From: an uncultured Pseudomonadales bacterium
GTDB taxonomy: Bacteria; Pseudomonadota; Gammaproteobacteria; Pseudomonadales; Azotimanducaceae
Reading direction: 5' to 3'
Assembly (NCBI GenBank): GCA_958296195.1
Contig: OY282455.1
Span: forward strand, 248,001 to 312,000
DNA: 64,000 nucleotides
How positions within the stretch are numbered: the stretch's first letter is position 1; every line of letters starts with the position of its first letter. The notes below the pieces were generated by a model. It had not been told where the DNA came from. It saw only the letters and a program-made list of their open reading frames with translations, and made no database searches. Shown here in pieces: positions 42,002 to 51,426 of this stretch. Made by a program: the position numbers and the translations under genes.

Positions 42002-42130
42002 GGGGAACTTTCCAAGCCGAGCGTCAACACACCGACGCAGCGCGGCGCGGCCAACGGCGAATTGACTTGAACGCAGTCAAGGCGCAATGACGGGGCTGCA
42101 TTCAAGGCGGATGTCATGTCCAAGCCAAAT

Positions 42131-42481
42131 TGGTGGGCCCACCAGGACTCGAACCTGGGACCAATGGATTCACGAACTCCCAGCGTTTCCCCTGGGCGCG
42201 GACTATCTCACCGCCCTCGCCTGCGCGTTAGGGCGCGGGACGCTCTTGCCTGTCATCAAGGGCGCTTTGACCGAAGCGCCGGCCCACCTGCGCCGGCGGC
42301 AACCCGATCAGCCCTCAGGTAGTCTCTGCACCTTCCGGCGGTGTACCGCCGGCTTGGCTCAGGGTTGCCGCCGGCTTGACCCGCTGCGGGTTCCCTGAAT
42401 TCATCCCGTTCCACCCGGCCCTCTCGAACCGGGGGCACCTGTTGATGAGTCCACTGCTCTAACCAACTGAGCTATAGGCCC
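42131..42481 (-). tRNA. tRNA-Ile(CAU), interrupted by a group I intron
   Basis: Minus strand. The 5' exon (42481-42445, 37 nt) gives GGGCCTA acceptor, D-arm GCTCAGTTGGTTAGAGC and anticodon arm GTGGA-CTCAT. The 3' exon (42170-42131, 40 nt) continues AA-TCCAT, variable loop, T-arm CCAGG-TTCGAGT-CCTGG, TGGGCCC acceptor strand, discriminator A and encoded CCA. Joined, the exons fold into a complete 77-nt cloverleaf with loop CTCATAA, that of the lysidine-modified Ile2 tRNA reading AUA. The intron (274 nt) sits right after anticodon U36. A location just downstream of rpoD is also seen in Pseudomonas. Confidence 0.93.
42171..42444 (-). ncRNA. Group I intron in the tRNA-Ile anticodon loop
   Basis: The 274-nt insert has the four conserved core elements in order (minus-strand reading): P (ATGAATTCAGGGAACCC, 42404-42388), Q (GGCAACCCTGAGCCAAGCC, 42369-42351), R (GGTGCAGAGACTA, 42332-42320) and S (GAGATAGTCC, 42209-42200). 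The 5' exon ends in CAU, which can pair with GUG eight nucleotides into the intron (U-G wobble at the splice site, P1), and the intron ends in G. These features match self-splicing IC3-type tRNA introns; the known Azoarcus tRNA-Ile(CAU) intron uses the same CAU/GUG pairing. No ORF is inside. Confidence 0.93.
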
Positions 42482-42491
42482 ATGGGGCGCA

Positions 42492-42497
42492 ACTATA
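42492..42497 (-). promoter_or_regulatory. Possible -10 box for the tRNA gene
   Basis: TATAGT on the minus strand lies 10 bases before the tRNA 5' end, followed by a GC-rich discriminator (GCGCCCC) typical of stable-RNA promoters. The -35 region is weak, and a short GC-rich inverted repeat (42511-42523) precedes it. Confidence 0.4.
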
Positions 42498-42523
42498 ACA
42501 CGATGCCTTGGCGGCTAGGCCGC

Positions 42524-44458
42524 TTAGGACTTGGCCGAAGAGACCGCGTCGTCCAAGAAGCTGCGCAGATGCTCGGAGCGGCTCGGGTGGCGCAGCTTGC
42601 GCAGCGCCTTGGCCTCAATTTGGCGAATGCGCTCCCGCGTCACGTCGAATTGCTTGCCGACCTCCTCCAAGGTGTGGTCGGTGTTCATGCCGATGCCGAA
42701 ACGCATGCGCAACACCTTCGCCTCCCGCGCCGTTAGGCCGCCGAGGGCGTTGCCTATCAACTCCTTAAGCCCGTCCTCGGTGGCGATGTCCGCCGGCAGG
42801 CTGATGGTGGAGTCCTCCACGAAGTCGCCTATGTGGGAATCTTCGTCGTCGCCGACGGGGGTCTCCATGGAGATGGGCTCCTTGGCGATCTTGAGCACCC
42901 GCCGCACCTTGTCCTCGCCTATTTCCATGCGTACGCCGAGCTCATCGGGCTTTGGCTCCCGCCCCATCTCTTGGATCATCTGCCGGGAGACTCGGTTTAG
43001 CTTGTTGATGGTCTCAATCATATGCACCGGAATGCGGATGGTGCGCGCTTGGTCGGCGATGGAGCGGGTGATCGCTTGGCGTATCCACCAAGTGGCGTAG
43101 GTCGAAAACTTGTAGCCGCGCCGATACTCGAATTTGTCCACGGCTTTCATGAGGCCGATGTTGCCCTCCTGGATGAGGTCCAGGAATTGCAGGCCGCGGT
43201 TGGTGTATTTTTTGGCGATGGAGATGACCAAACGCAGATTGGCTTCGACCATGTCCTTCTTGGCCCGCCGCGCCTTGGCTTCGCCTAGGGATATGGCGCG
43301 GTTGATCTCCTTGATTTCCGTCACCGACAGAGTGGTTTCGGCGCAGACCGCCCGCAGCTTCTTCTGGAGGCGCATGATTTCATCCTTGCGCTCCGCCAAG
43401 GCCGCCGAATAGGGGGCGTTTGCGCGTATGAGCCTGTTCACCCATGCGACGTTGACCTCCTTGCCGATGAACACCTCACGAAACAGCTCCCGGGGCACAC
43501 CGGCTTGGCCGATGCAGAGGGCCACAATGGCGCGTTCGTGGCGGCGCACCTGAGCCAGAGCGCTCCGCGCCCAGCCGACGATTTCATCGTAGTGCTTGGG
43601 CGTCAGCTTCAGTGATTGGAATTTCTTGCCGAGATTGACAATCTGCGCTCGGGATTCGCGGCTGGCCCGGCCGTGCGCGCTGATGGCCTTTTGCGTTTTG
43701 TTGAACTGACGCTTCAGGGCGGTGAAACGCCTTTTCGCCTCGACTGGATTGGGGCCCTTTTCGGTGGTGGTGGTGGAGGTGGATGTGGTGGAGGTCGATG
43801 CCTCGGCTTTGGAGGTCCGGGCGCTGGCGTCGTCCTTGCCGTCTGCGGCCTTCTGGGCCGGTTTCGCCTCTGCATCCTTGGCGGGGGCTGGGGCGGGCGC
43901 CGCCTTTGGCGCCGCTACTTGGGGCGGGCGCGGCACATGATCCGTAGGGTCCAAGTAGCCGACGAACAGGTTGAATAACTGGCCTTCCTTGCTGACCCTG
44001 GCGTAAACGTCAAGAATGTGTTCGACGACCTTGGGGTAGCCGGCCAAGGCGGCCAGCACATCGCGAATGCCTTCTTCAATGCGCTTGGCGATGGCGATTT
44101 CGCCCTCCCGGGTCAAGAGATCAACGTTGCCCATCTCCCGCATGTACATGCGCACCGGGTCAGTGGTGCGGCCGGCTTCGGTCTCCACCGCGGCCAACGC
44201 GGCGGCGGCCTCTTCAGCGGCCAGCTCGTCAACCGTGTTTTCCTCAGCGCTGAGCAGATCGTCGGCATCGGGGGCTTTTTCGTGGACTTCGATGCCCATG
44301 TCGTTGATCTTGGCGATGATCTCTTCGATCTGGTCCGAATCGGAGAGATCGTCGGGCAGGTGATCATTGACTTCGGCGAAGGTCAGATAGCCCTGTTCCT
44401 TGCCCTTGGCGATAAGCTCCTTAAGACGAGACGGTTGCTGCTGAATCTGATCGTTCAT
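42524..44458 (-). CDS. rpoD: RNA polymerase primary sigma factor RpoD (sigma-70)
   Basis: 644 residues. Region 1.1 ([28 protein letters not shown] start), the 1.2 segment [22 protein letters not shown] (~95), a long acidic/Thr-Ser linker with [12 protein letters not shown] low complexity in the non-conserved region, region 2 ([45 protein letters not shown]), region 3 ([18 protein letters not shown]), and region 4 with the helix-turn-helix [20 protein letters not shown]. All core promoter-recognition motifs are intact. Downstream of dnaG, with its own promoter (44548-44576). Confidence 0.97.
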   Translation of the reverse strand: MNDQIQQQPSRLKELIAKGKEQGYLTFAEVNDHLPDDLSDSDQIEEIIAKINDMGIEVHEKAPDADDLLSAEENTVDELAAEEAAAALAAVETEAGRTTDPVRMYMREMGNVDLLTREGEIAIAKRIEEGIRDVLAALAGYPKVVEHILDVYARVSKEGQLFNLFVGYLDPTDHVPRPPQVAAPKAAPAPAPAKDAEAKPAQKAADGKDDASARTSKAEASTSTTSTSTTTTEKGPNPVEAKRRFTALKRQFNKTQKAISAHGRASRESRAQIVNLGKKFQSLKLTPKHYDEIVGWARSALAQVRRHERAIVALCIGQAGVPRELFREVFIGKEVNVAWVNRLIRANAPYSAALAERKDEIMRLQKKLRAVCAETTLSVTEIKEINRAISLGEAKARRAKKDMVEANLRLVISIAKKYTNRGLQFLDLIQEGNIGLMKAVDKFEYRRGYKFSTYATWWIRQAITRSIADQARTIRIPVHMIETINKLNRVSRQMIQEMGREPKPDELGVRMEIGEDKVRRVLKIAKEPISMETPVGDDEDSHIGDFVEDSTISLPADIATEDGLKELIGNALGGLTAREAKVLRMRFGIGMNTDHTLEEVGKQFDVTRERIRQIEAKALRKLRHPSRSEHLRSFLDDAVSSAKS

Positions 44459-44547
44459 AACGCCTCAACGGTTGTGGGTGGGGCCGCTCGGGTGTTGGGC
44501 GGGATGCGCCCTACCGAGACCTTGGGAGAATTTCAAGCAAACAGCGT

Positions 44548-44576
44548 AGTGTATCCACTTATGTGGTGCCGCACAA
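44548..44576 (-). promoter_or_regulatory. Promoter between dnaG and rpoD
   Basis: Minus strand: TTGTGC (44576-44571), 17-base spacer, TACACT (44553-44548), leaving a ~85-base leader before rpoD ATG at 44458. It lets rpoD be expressed independently of the upstream genes. Confidence 0.6.
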
Positions 44577-44583
44577 AGGGTTT

Positions 44584-46329
44584 TCAAGCCTCGGCGCGGC
44601 GCCGAAGCGCCATGTACTCCGCCAGCTTTTCCTTTTCCTTGGCTGGGTCGTCGCGCATTTCCTGCACGAGCCGGGTCCGGCGGCGGCGCTCCGCCGTGGC
44701 CAGCAGCCGCTCGACGCATTCGCCGAACTCCGCCGCCATGCCGTCCGCGTCCAGAACGCAAGGGCGCTGATGCAGCATGATGAGATCGGCATGGCCGTCC
44801 TGACCCGACCAACGGCCCAACAGGTGCGCCGAATCGATGCCTTCATGCTCGGCGGCGTAGCGAATCACCTCTCCAAACAACTTCCGTTCCTGCAATTCGG
44901 CCAGCGCCGCGGCCGCTTCGGGCGCCAGTTGCGCCGCCAGACGCGGCGCCTTCAGCAACAGTGACAGCAGTCTTTCGAGCAGATTTTGGCGCAAGCCGCC
45001 GCGCCGGGTCGCTCGCGGCGAAGCGGGACGAGGCGCGGCCGGGCGGGCCGCGGAATCGCCTAGGCCCTTGTCGATGCCCGTAAGCGCCTGCAATTGGTCG
45101 CGCATCATGCGTTGCAAGGCGCTGTTCGTTGGAGTGCGCTCTATGTAAGGCGCAGCAAGGTCAACGAGGCGGGCGCGGTCGTCAATGGCGGAAAGGTCCA
45201 ATCCCCGCCGCAATCCCGTGAACAGATGTTCAACCGCTGGGGTTGCCTTGGCCATGCGGCGGCGAAATTCGTCGGCGCCTTGCCGCCGCACCAGCGTGTC
45301 CGGGTCCTCCCCATCGGGCAGGAGCATGAATTTCAGGCGGCGCCCGGCGCTTAGGCAGCCAAGTGCGCTCTCCAGCGCTTTCCAAGAGGCCCGCAGCCCG
45401 GCTGGGTCGCCGTCGAAACAGCAGATCACTTCGTCCGTGTATCCGTAGAGCCGGCGGTAGTGCTCCTCGCCGGTGGCGGTGCCCAAGGTGGCCACCGCGT
45501 TGGGGATGCCGGTTTGCGCCAAGGCGATGACGTCGAGATAGCCTTCAACGACGATCAACGCTTCGAGCCGGCGGGCCGACCGACGGGCCTCAAACAGGCC
45601 GTAGAGCTCCCGGCTCTTGTGAAAAAGCGGCGTTTCCGGTGAGTTCAGGTACTTGGGGCCTTGGCTGTCGCCGAACAAGCGGCCGCCGAAGGCGATGGTG
45701 CGGCCCTTGGCGTCGCGCACCGGGAACATGATGCGGCGCCGAAAGCGGTCGTATTCGCGGCCTTGGTCGTTGCTGGAGATCAAACCGGCTTCGAGCAGGG
45801 TCTTTGAACTGATGGGCGCGGCGCCGGCGGTCATCGCCTGCAGCAAGCTGTCCCGGGCGTTCGGGGCGTAGCCGAGGCCGAACTCGCTGGCGGCTGCGCC
45901 GGTCAGGCCGCGGCTCTTGAGGTAGGCGATGGCTTCCGGCGTTTTCTTGAGCTGCTCTTTGTAGTAGCGCTCGGCGGCGAGCATGGCGTCTTGGAGCGGG
46001 CGCAGATTCGGCTGCGGCGACTGCGACCGTTGCCGAGGCACCTCCATGCCGGCGGCTGCGGCCAAGGACTCCACCGCTTCGGTGAACGATCCTCCGTCAA
46101 ACTGCTGCACGAACTTGATGGCGTCGCCGCCGGCGCCGCAGCCGAAGCAGTAGTACATGTTTTTGGCCGGACTGACGGTGAAAGAGGGGGTTTTTTCGTC
46201 GTGGAAGGGGCAAAGCCCTTGAAAGTCCTTGCCGGCTTTCTTTAGGGATACTCGACCGTTGACAACCTCCACGATGTTGGTTCGGTTGAGCAGTTCGTCT
46301 ATGAACGCCTTGGGGATCGAGCCGGGCAT
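44584..46329 (-). CDS. dnaG: DNA primase
   Basis: 581 residues from ATG 46329 (MPGSIPKAFIDELLNRT). The N-terminal zinc finger is CPFHDEKTPSFTVSPAKNMYYCFGCG (CxxH...CxxC). The TOPRIM core has IVVEGYLDVIAL (~272) and FDGDPAG (~319), the acidic metal-binding residues, with RNA polymerase domain GRTIAFGGRLFGDS (~223). The C-terminal helicase-binding domain is present (LLKAPRLAAQLAPEAAAALAELQ). Standard position in the rpsU-dnaG-rpoD operon, but manC is inserted upstream. Confidence 0.96.
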   Translation of the reverse strand: MPGSIPKAFIDELLNRTNIVEVVNGRVSLKKAGKDFQGLCPFHDEKTPSFTVSPAKNMYYCFGCGAGGDAIKFVQQFDGGSFTEAVESLAAAAGMEVPRQRSQSPQPNLRPLQDAMLAAERYYKEQLKKTPEAIAYLKSRGLTGAAASEFGLGYAPNARDSLLQAMTAGAAPISSKTLLEAGLISSNDQGREYDRFRRRIMFPVRDAKGRTIAFGGRLFGDSQGPKYLNSPETPLFHKSRELYGLFEARRSARRLEALIVVEGYLDVIALAQTGIPNAVATLGTATGEEHYRRLYGYTDEVICCFDGDPAGLRASWKALESALGCLSAGRRLKFMLLPDGEDPDTLVRRQGADEFRRRMAKATPAVEHLFTGLRRGLDLSAIDDRARLVDLAAPYIERTPTNSALQRMMRDQLQALTGIDKGLGDSAARPAAPRPASPRATRRGGLRQNLLERLLSLLLKAPRLAAQLAPEAAAALAELQERKLFGEVIRYAAEHEGIDSAHLLGRWSGQDGHADLIMLHQRPCVLDADGMAAEFGECVERLLATAERRRRTRLVQEMRDDPAKEKEKLAEYMALRRRAEA

Positions 46330-46352
46330 GGGGCTTAGGTTACCACCGATGC

Positions 46353-47801
46353 TCAAGGCGTCCGGCCGTACTCGTCCTCAAAGCGCACGATGTCGTCTTC
46401 GCCGAGATAGGCGCCGATCTGAATTTCAATGATCTCCAGCGGCGACTCACCCGGGTTGCGCAGCCGATGCACGGCGCCTTGGGGAATCTCAATGCTGCTG
46501 TTCTCCGTTAAGGTGAAGGTTTCGCCGTCCCGCACGACCTCTGCGACGCCGCCCACGACCACCCAGTGTTCGGCGCGATGCTGATGCTTTTGCAGGGAGG
46601 TGCTGGCGCCGGGTTTGAGCCTTAGCTGCTTAACGTTGAACCGCGCTCCGCTGGCCAAGCTCTCCCAGCTCCCCCAAGGCCGAAATTCCTGCCGATGCAG
46701 CAGATATTCAGACCGCCGCAAGCGTTTGAGCTGCTCCGCGAGAGCGCCAACCTGCTGGGTCCGCTCCCGGTGGGCCACCAGAACCGCATCATTGGTTTCG
46801 ACGATGATCAGGTCGCGGACGCCGATGGCCCCAATCAGACGCCCTTGGGCGTGAATCAGGCTGTTGGTCGCGTCCAAGGCCATCACGTCGCCTCTTATGA
46901 GGTTGCCGTCGGCGTCTGCGGGGACCGCATCCTGGATGGCGCGCCAAGAGCCGATGTCGCGCCAGCCGAAGCTCACTGGCACCACTAGGGCATTGTCGGC
47001 CCGCTCCATCACCACCTTGTCGAAGGAGTCGGCTGGGCTGTCGAGAAACGCCTTGCTCGGACGGAAGAAGTCCAAGTCGGATTGGCCGGCCTGCACGGAC
47101 GCCGCCACGGCCTCGGCCATGGCGGGACTTCTCTTCTCGATTTGCGCAAGGCAGGCGCGTGCGCCCAGCAAAAACATGCCGCTGTTCCAGAGGTGGCGGC
47201 CGGAGGCGACGCAAGCCGCCGCTGTCCGCCGGTCCGGCTTCTCCACAAAGGATCGCAAAGGTTGCGCACCGGCGCCGGGAGCGGAGAGTTCAATGTAGCC
47301 GTAGCCGGTTTCCGCGTGGGTTGGCGTGACGCCGAAGGTCACCAGCTGGTCGTCGCCGGCGGCGTCTGCGGCGGTTTTGACGGCCTGCTCGAAAGCGTCC
47401 TCATCCTGAATGACGTGGTCAGCAGGCAACACCAGAAGGCGTGCGCCGGGCGACTGGGCTGCCGCTAGGTGTGCCGCCAAGGCGATGGCTGGGGCCGTGT
47501 TGCGGCCCTCGGGCTCCAAGGCGATGCACCGCCAGGGCAGTTGCAGAGCGCGGCATTGCTCCGCCGCGGCGAAGCGGTGCGCCTCGTTGCAGACGATTAT
47601 CGGTGGCTCGGCGGCTGCCCGACTGGCCCGCAGCAGCGTTGCCTGCAGCAGCGAAAGATCTCCAAGCAGGGGCTGAAACTGTTTGGGAAACAGGGCGCGG
47701 GAGAGCGGCCAGAGGCGGCTGCCGACGCCTCCGGCCAAAATGACCGGAACCAATGGAGCGCTGCGCGTGGCGTGGGAGTCCGCCGAATCCGCCGCCTGCA
47801 T
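46353..47801 (-). CDS. manC: Mannose-1-phosphate guanylyltransferase / mannose-6-phosphate isomerase
   Basis: 482 residues, the bifunctional type II enzyme. The N-terminal nucleotidyltransferase has VILAGGVGSRLWPLSRALFPKQF (pyrophosphorylase signature) and FVEKP (~175). The C-terminal cupin isomerase has RPWGSWESL, NVKQLRLKPGASTSLQKHQHRAEHWVVV (His-rich metal site) and SIEIPQGAVHRLRNPG. It makes GDP-mannose for polysaccharides. It lies between yqeY and dnaG, which is unusual for this operon. Confidence 0.94.
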   Translation of the reverse strand: MQAADSADSHATRSAPLVPVILAGGVGSRLWPLSRALFPKQFQPLLGDLSLLQATLLRASRAAAEPPIIVCNEAHRFAAAEQCRALQLPWRCIALEPEGRNTAPAIALAAHLAAAQSPGARLLVLPADHVIQDEDAFEQAVKTAADAAGDDQLVTFGVTPTHAETGYGYIELSAPGAGAQPLRSFVEKPDRRTAAACVASGRHLWNSGMFLLGARACLAQIEKRSPAMAEAVAASVQAGQSDLDFFRPSKAFLDSPADSFDKVVMERADNALVVPVSFGWRDIGSWRAIQDAVPADADGNLIRGDVMALDATNSLIHAQGRLIGAIGVRDLIIVETNDAVLVAHRERTQQVGALAEQLKRLRRSEYLLHRQEFRPWGSWESLASGARFNVKQLRLKPGASTSLQKHQHRAEHWVVVGGVAEVVRDGETFTLTENSSIEIPQGAVHRLRNPGESPLEIIEIQIGAYLGEDDIVRFEDEYGRTP

Positions 47802-47851
47802 TTTCCCCCCTTTCAGTGACGCCCGCTCCGCCGACTAGGCGACGCCCGGCG

Positions 47852-48310
47852 TTACCGGGTTGGGCCGCCGAGCTTGGCCCTGACCAAGGCGCTGACGGCG
47901 GCCATGTCGGCGCGGCCGGCGACTTCCTTCTTGAGTTGGCCCATGACCCTGCCCATGTCCTTGACGCCGGCGGCGCCGACCGCGGCGATGGCGGCAGCAA
48001 CGCATGCGGTGAGTTCAGCCTCGCTTAAGGGCTGCGGCATAAAGGCCTGAATGACCTCGTTCTCGAACGCTTCCCTAGCCGCCAAGTCGTCCCGGCCGGC
48101 GGCTTGGAACTGGCTTAGGCTGTCGTTGCGCTGCTTGCGCATGCGGGACAGCACGGCAATCACATCCTCGTCCTGCAGCTCCCGGCGTTCATCGACTTCA
48201 ACGCGCTTGATCTCCGCATTGATGAGCCGTAGGGCGCTGACGCGCTCCTTGTCCCGGGCCTTCATGGCGGTCCGGGTGGCGGCTTGAATTTGGTCGCGCA
48301 ACTTGGTCAT
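47852..48310 (-). CDS. yqeY: YqeY/GatB-domain protein
   Basis: 152 residues. KLRDQIQAATRTAMKARDKERVSALRLINAEIKRVEVDERRELQDEDVIAVLSRM is the YqeY start; the C-terminal helical bundle (GRVMGQLKKEVAGRADMAAVSALVRAKL) is shared with the tail of GatB. YqeY commonly follows rpsU in proteobacteria; its role is thought to involve tRNA or translation but is not firmly known. Confidence 0.9.
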   Translation of the reverse strand: MTKLRDQIQAATRTAMKARDKERVSALRLINAEIKRVEVDERRELQDEDVIAVLSRMRKQRNDSLSQFQAAGRDDLAAREAFENEVIQAFMPQPLSEAELTACVAAAIAAVGAAGVKDMGRVMGQLKKEVAGRADMAAVSALVRAKLGGPTR

Positions 48311-48340
48311 GGCCGACCTCGGGGCGGGGCTTGGCTAGGG

Positions 48341-48556
48341 CTAGTGAATTCTCTCAAACCGGCGCGCTTCACGCTGCAGCTTCTTGTTGTGGCGCTTCAC
48401 GGCGGCGGCGGCCTTGCGCTTGCGCACTGAGGTGGGCTTTTCATAAAACTCGCGGCGACGCACCTCGGAGAGGATGCCGGCCTTCTCACACGAGCGCTTG
48501 AAGCGCCGCAAGGCGACATCGAAGGGTTCGTTCTCCCGTACCCGGACATGTGGCAT
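48341..48556 (-). CDS. rpsU: 30S ribosomal protein S21
   Basis: 71 residues, [27 protein letters not shown] followed by the basic C-terminus [20 protein letters not shown]. Length and sequence match gammaproteobacterial S21. First gene of the macromolecular synthesis operon; promoter at 48591-48618. Confidence 0.97.
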   Translation of the reverse strand: MPHVRVRENEPFDVALRRFKRSCEKAGILSEVRRREFYEKPTSVRKRKAAAAVKRHNKKLQREARRFERIH

Positions 48557-48590
48557 GTTCGATCTAACCTAGTTGGAAAAAGGGACAGCG

Positions 48591-48618
48591 ATTGTAAAGT
48601 AAAGGAGCCATGACGCAA
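48591..48618 (-). promoter_or_regulatory. Promoter of the rpsU operon
   Basis: Minus strand: TTGCGT (48618-48613), 16-base spacer, TACAAT (48596-48591); leader of ~35 bases to rpsU ATG. The nearest IS end begins about 12 bases upstream of the -35 box, so the core promoter is intact. Confidence 0.7.
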
Positions 48619-48629
48619 AATCCCCGTCT

Positions 48630-50280
48630 TGTCCAATGAGAAGTGAGCCTGAAGCGGGAAAGCGATTCCAACGAGAAATGAGCCTGAAGGGGGCCGATCC
48701 GGGATCATCGGAGGATGATCGTGACAATGGCCACCGAGCGGCTGGAGAGCTTGGAGCAGGTTCGCGCCTTCGTGGAGGGCAGCGGGGGTTTGGACTTCGT
48801 CGGGTCGGACCGGAGCTCGCGGAACGACTTCGTGCGGCGCATGCTCGTGAAGTTCGAGTACGGGACTCTGGGCAAGGCCGACAAGGGGTTGGTGAGGCGG
48901 TTCCTGCGCAAGGCCACCGGGCTGTCGCGGGCGCAGTTGACGCGGCTGGTTCGCCAGCACGCGAGGACGGGGCGGGTCGAGGACCGGCGCGGCGGCGCAC
49001 CGGCGAGGCCGTTCGTCCGGCGCTACACGGCGGTGGACGCGGCGCTGCTGGCGGAGGTGGACGGGACGCTGGGGCAGGTCTGCGGGCAGGCGACGCGGGC
49101 GGTGATGCGGCGGGAGTTCGAGGTGTTCGGCGACGCCCGCTTCGAGCGTTTGGCCGGCATCTCGACCAGTCATCTTTACAACCTGCGCAAGTCGAACGCC
49201 TACCAGCGCCAGCGCGTCGTCCGCACACGCACGAAGCCGTCCGCGGCGCCCATCGGCGAGCGCCGCAAGCCGCGTCCCGAGGGAAGGCCCGGCTTCGTGC
49301 GGGTGGACTCCGTTCACCAGGGCGACCTCGACGGACGCAAGGGCGTCTACGAGATCAACCTGGTCGACGAGGTCACGCAGTACGAGTTCGTGGGCGCGGT
49401 CGAGGCCATCTCGGAACGCTTCATGATCCCCGTGCTGGCGGGCCTCCTGGACCTTTTCCCCTTTGTGATCAAGGGGTTCCACGCCGACAACGGCTCCGAG
49501 TACGTCAACCGCAGGGTCGCCGCCCTGCTGGAGAAGCTGCGCGCCGAGTTCACCCGCTCGCGTCCGCGCCGCTCCAACGACAACGCCTTGGTCGAGAGCA
49601 AGAACGCCAGCGTCGTGCGCCGCCATCTCGGCCACGCCCACATTCCCGCCCGCTTCGCGCCGCTGGTTCACCAGTTCGCCAGCGCCGTGCTCTCCCCCCA
49701 CCTCAACTTCCACCGCCCCTGCCTGTTCGCCACGCCGGTCGCCGACGGGAACGGCAGGGTCCGCAAGGCCTACCGCGACGACGACGTCGCCACGCCCCAC
49801 GAACGGCTCAAGTCCATCGAGGGCGCCGAGCGCCTCCTCAAGCCCGGCCTCTCCTTCGCAGCGCTCGACGCCGAGGCAAGCGCCATGAGCGACCTCGAAT
49901 CCGCCCGCCTCGTCAACCGCGAGCGCGACAAGCTGTTCCGAGCCGTCGGCGCCGCATGGCCGAGCGCGGCGTGACGACGCTCCGCCCGACCCGCCTCGAA
50001 ACGACCGACCCCGCGTTTCCCACGGCCTTCCCACCGCCGCTTTCATGCTTGGGGGATCGCGCCCGTGGAAAGACCATGGAAAACGCTATGCGGCCCAATC
50101 AACCCGGCGAACCGCCAGACCGCCTCCAAGCCCTTCCTCGGCTGTCGCACGGCCCTCCGAAGACTTGCCATCCGAAAGCGCCTTCGGCATCATCGCCCAC
50201 CATCTCAACCAATTCCCGACTCGGCCCAAGGCACCGAACATCGCCCTTCGTTCAGGCTCATTTCGGTATTGGAATTGACT
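48630..50280 (+). mobile_element. Insertion sequence with a DDE transposase (IS481/integrase-core type)
   Basis: About 1.65 kb between rpsU and tsaD. The left end carries two direct copies of a motif ending AGTGAGCCTGAA or AAATGAGCCTGAA (48630-48653 and 48664-48688); the right end carries the same motif inverted (50251-50276). Shared core: TTCCAAT...GAAATGAGCCTGAA. Multiple end-proximal copies are likely transposase binding sites. Exact ends and any target duplication are not resolved. Confidence 0.8.
48715..49974 (+). CDS. DDE-type transposase (integrase core domain)
   Basis: 419 residues (start may be GTG 48721, 6 bases after GGAGG). An N-terminal helical DNA-binding region (FLRKATGLSRAQLTRLVRQHARTGRV) is followed by an rve-type catalytic core: FVRVDSVHQGD (first Asp, ~230), IKGFHADNGSEYVN (second Asp, ~260) and NDNALVESKNASVVRRHLG (Glu). 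D-D-E is complete, so the transposase could be active. The sequence is GC-rich and similar in codon use to the host. Confidence 0.88.
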   Translation: MIVTMATERLESLEQVRAFVEGSGGLDFVGSDRSSRNDFVRRMLVKFEYGTLGKADKGLVRRFLRKATGLSRAQLTRLVRQHARTGRVEDRRGGAPARPFVRRYTAVDAALLAEVDGTLGQVCGQATRAVMRREFEVFGDARFERLAGISTSHLYNLRKSNAYQRQRVVRTRTKPSAAPIGERRKPRPEGRPGFVRVDSVHQGDLDGRKGVYEINLVDEVTQYEFVGAVEAISERFMIPVLAGLLDLFPFVIKGFHADNGSEYVNRRVAALLEKLRAEFTRSRPRRSNDNALVESKNASVVRRHLGHAHIPARFAPLVHQFASAVLSPHLNFHRPCLFATPVADGNGRVRKAYRDDDVATPHERLKSIEGAERLLKPGLSFAALDAEASAMSDLESARLVNRERDKLFRAVGAAWPSAA

Positions 50281-50337
50281 ATCCCGGCGTTGCCGCAAGG
50301 CCGGACTTGGCGTGCGCCCCCATTTGGCTTCTTCCTC
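49975..50337. other. Right end of the IS and leader of tsaD
   Basis: No convincing gene. It contains the right inverted motif of the IS (50251-50276) and, after it, ~57 bp before tsaD. The tsaD promoter must lie in this short stretch or within the IS end. Confidence 0.6.
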
Positions 50338-51366
50338 ATGCTTGTGCTTGGCATCGAAACCTCCTGCGATGAAACCGGCGTAGCCCTCTACGAGACGGAG
50401 CGGGGCTTGCTCGCCAATCTGCTGCACAGCCAGGTGCAGCAACATGCGCCCTTTGGCGGCGTAGTGCCGGAACTGGCCTCTCGGGACCATGTGCGCAAAA
50501 TTACGCCTTTGGTGCGCACCGCCTTGGCGCAGGGCGGCGCCGCTCTCGGTGACCTCAACGGCGTCGCCTACACCGCCGGCCCCGGCCTGCAGGGGGCCTT
50601 GCTGGTTGGGGCTGCGTTCGGACGCACCCTCGCATGGAGTTTGGACATTCCCGCCGTGGCCGTGCATCACATGGAGGCGCATCTGCTGGCACCGCTGCTG
50701 GAGGGCGCAATGCCCCCCTTGCCCTTTATTGCCTTGCTCGTTTCCGGCGGCCACACCCAATTGGTCAAGGTGGCCGGCGTCGGGTGCTACGAAATGCTCG
50801 GCGAATCTCTGGATGACGCGGTTGGCGAGGCGTTTGACAAGGCGGCCAAGATGCTTGGGCTTGGCTATCCGGGCGGTCCGCAAATTGCGGCCTGCGCCGC
50901 GCACGGCGACCCCAACCGATTTCGCTTTCCCCGACCCATGACGGACCGGCCGGGTTTGGACTTCAGCTTCAGCGGCCTCAAAACCTTCACCCTAAACACC
51001 ATCCGCGACCATGCTCCCCTTGGCGAGCAGGACCGGGCCGACATCGCCCGGGCTTTTGAGGAAGCCGCGGTGGACACCTTGCTCATCAAGTGCCGCCGGG
51101 CGCTTGCGGCGCAAGACCTGGACCACCTCGTCATCGCCGGCGGCGTCAGCGCCAATGTGCGGTTGCGGCAGCGGCTTGCAGCGCGGCTTGGGGGCCAAGT
51201 CCACTATGCTTCGCCGGCCCTGTGCGTGGACAACGGCGCCATGGTGGCCTACGCCGGCCATCAACGCCTTGCCGCTGGGCAAAGCGAACCCTTAAGCATC
51301 GTCGTCAAGGCGCGCTGGCCGCTGCCCGAGCTCGGTTCGGCGGCCCCCGCCAATGGGGATGCCTAA
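50338..51366 (+). CDS. tsaD: tRNA N6-adenosine threonylcarbamoyltransferase TsaD
   Basis: 342 residues from ATG 50338; the frame is open further upstream into the IS region, but [18 protein letters not shown] is the canonical start. [11 protein letters not shown] (metal-binding His pair, ~111), [11 protein letters not shown] (~135) and [10 protein letters not shown] (~270) are diagnostic of the Kae1/TsaD family that completes t6A37 on ANN-decoding tRNAs. Divergent from rpsU, as in most gammaproteobacteria, with the IS between. Confidence 0.96.
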   Translation: MLVLGIETSCDETGVALYETERGLLANLLHSQVQQHAPFGGVVPELASRDHVRKITPLVRTALAQGGAALGDLNGVAYTAGPGLQGALLVGAAFGRTLAWSLDIPAVAVHHMEAHLLAPLLEGAMPPLPFIALLVSGGHTQLVKVAGVGCYEMLGESLDDAVGEAFDKAAKMLGLGYPGGPQIAACAAHGDPNRFRFPRPMTDRPGLDFSFSGLKTFTLNTIRDHAPLGEQDRADIARAFEEAAVDTLLIKCRRALAAQDLDHLVIAGGVSANVRLRQRLAARLGGQVHYASPALCVDNGAMVAYAGHQRLAAGQSEPLSIVVKARWPLPELGSAAPANGDA

Positions 51367-51426
51367 CGCATTCGCCGACTCTGCGGCCTAGCGCTTCCCA
51401 GCCACGGAGGGCGGTAGGGTTTGGGC

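Noticed and set aside
42087..42398. Short open frames across the tRNA/intron region
   Set aside because: They cover the structured intron and tRNA exons; no ribosome binding site or protein motif.
42131..42481. tRNA gene disrupted by a prophage or by an att site
   Set aside because: The break is exactly after anticodon U36 and the insert has group I intron core elements, with no integrase gene or duplicated 3' tRNA end.
48636..50372. 578-residue open frame overlapping the IS transposase in another frame
   Set aside because: The transposase frame has a complete DDE set; this one is Arg/Pro-rich shadow and runs out of the IS into tsaD.
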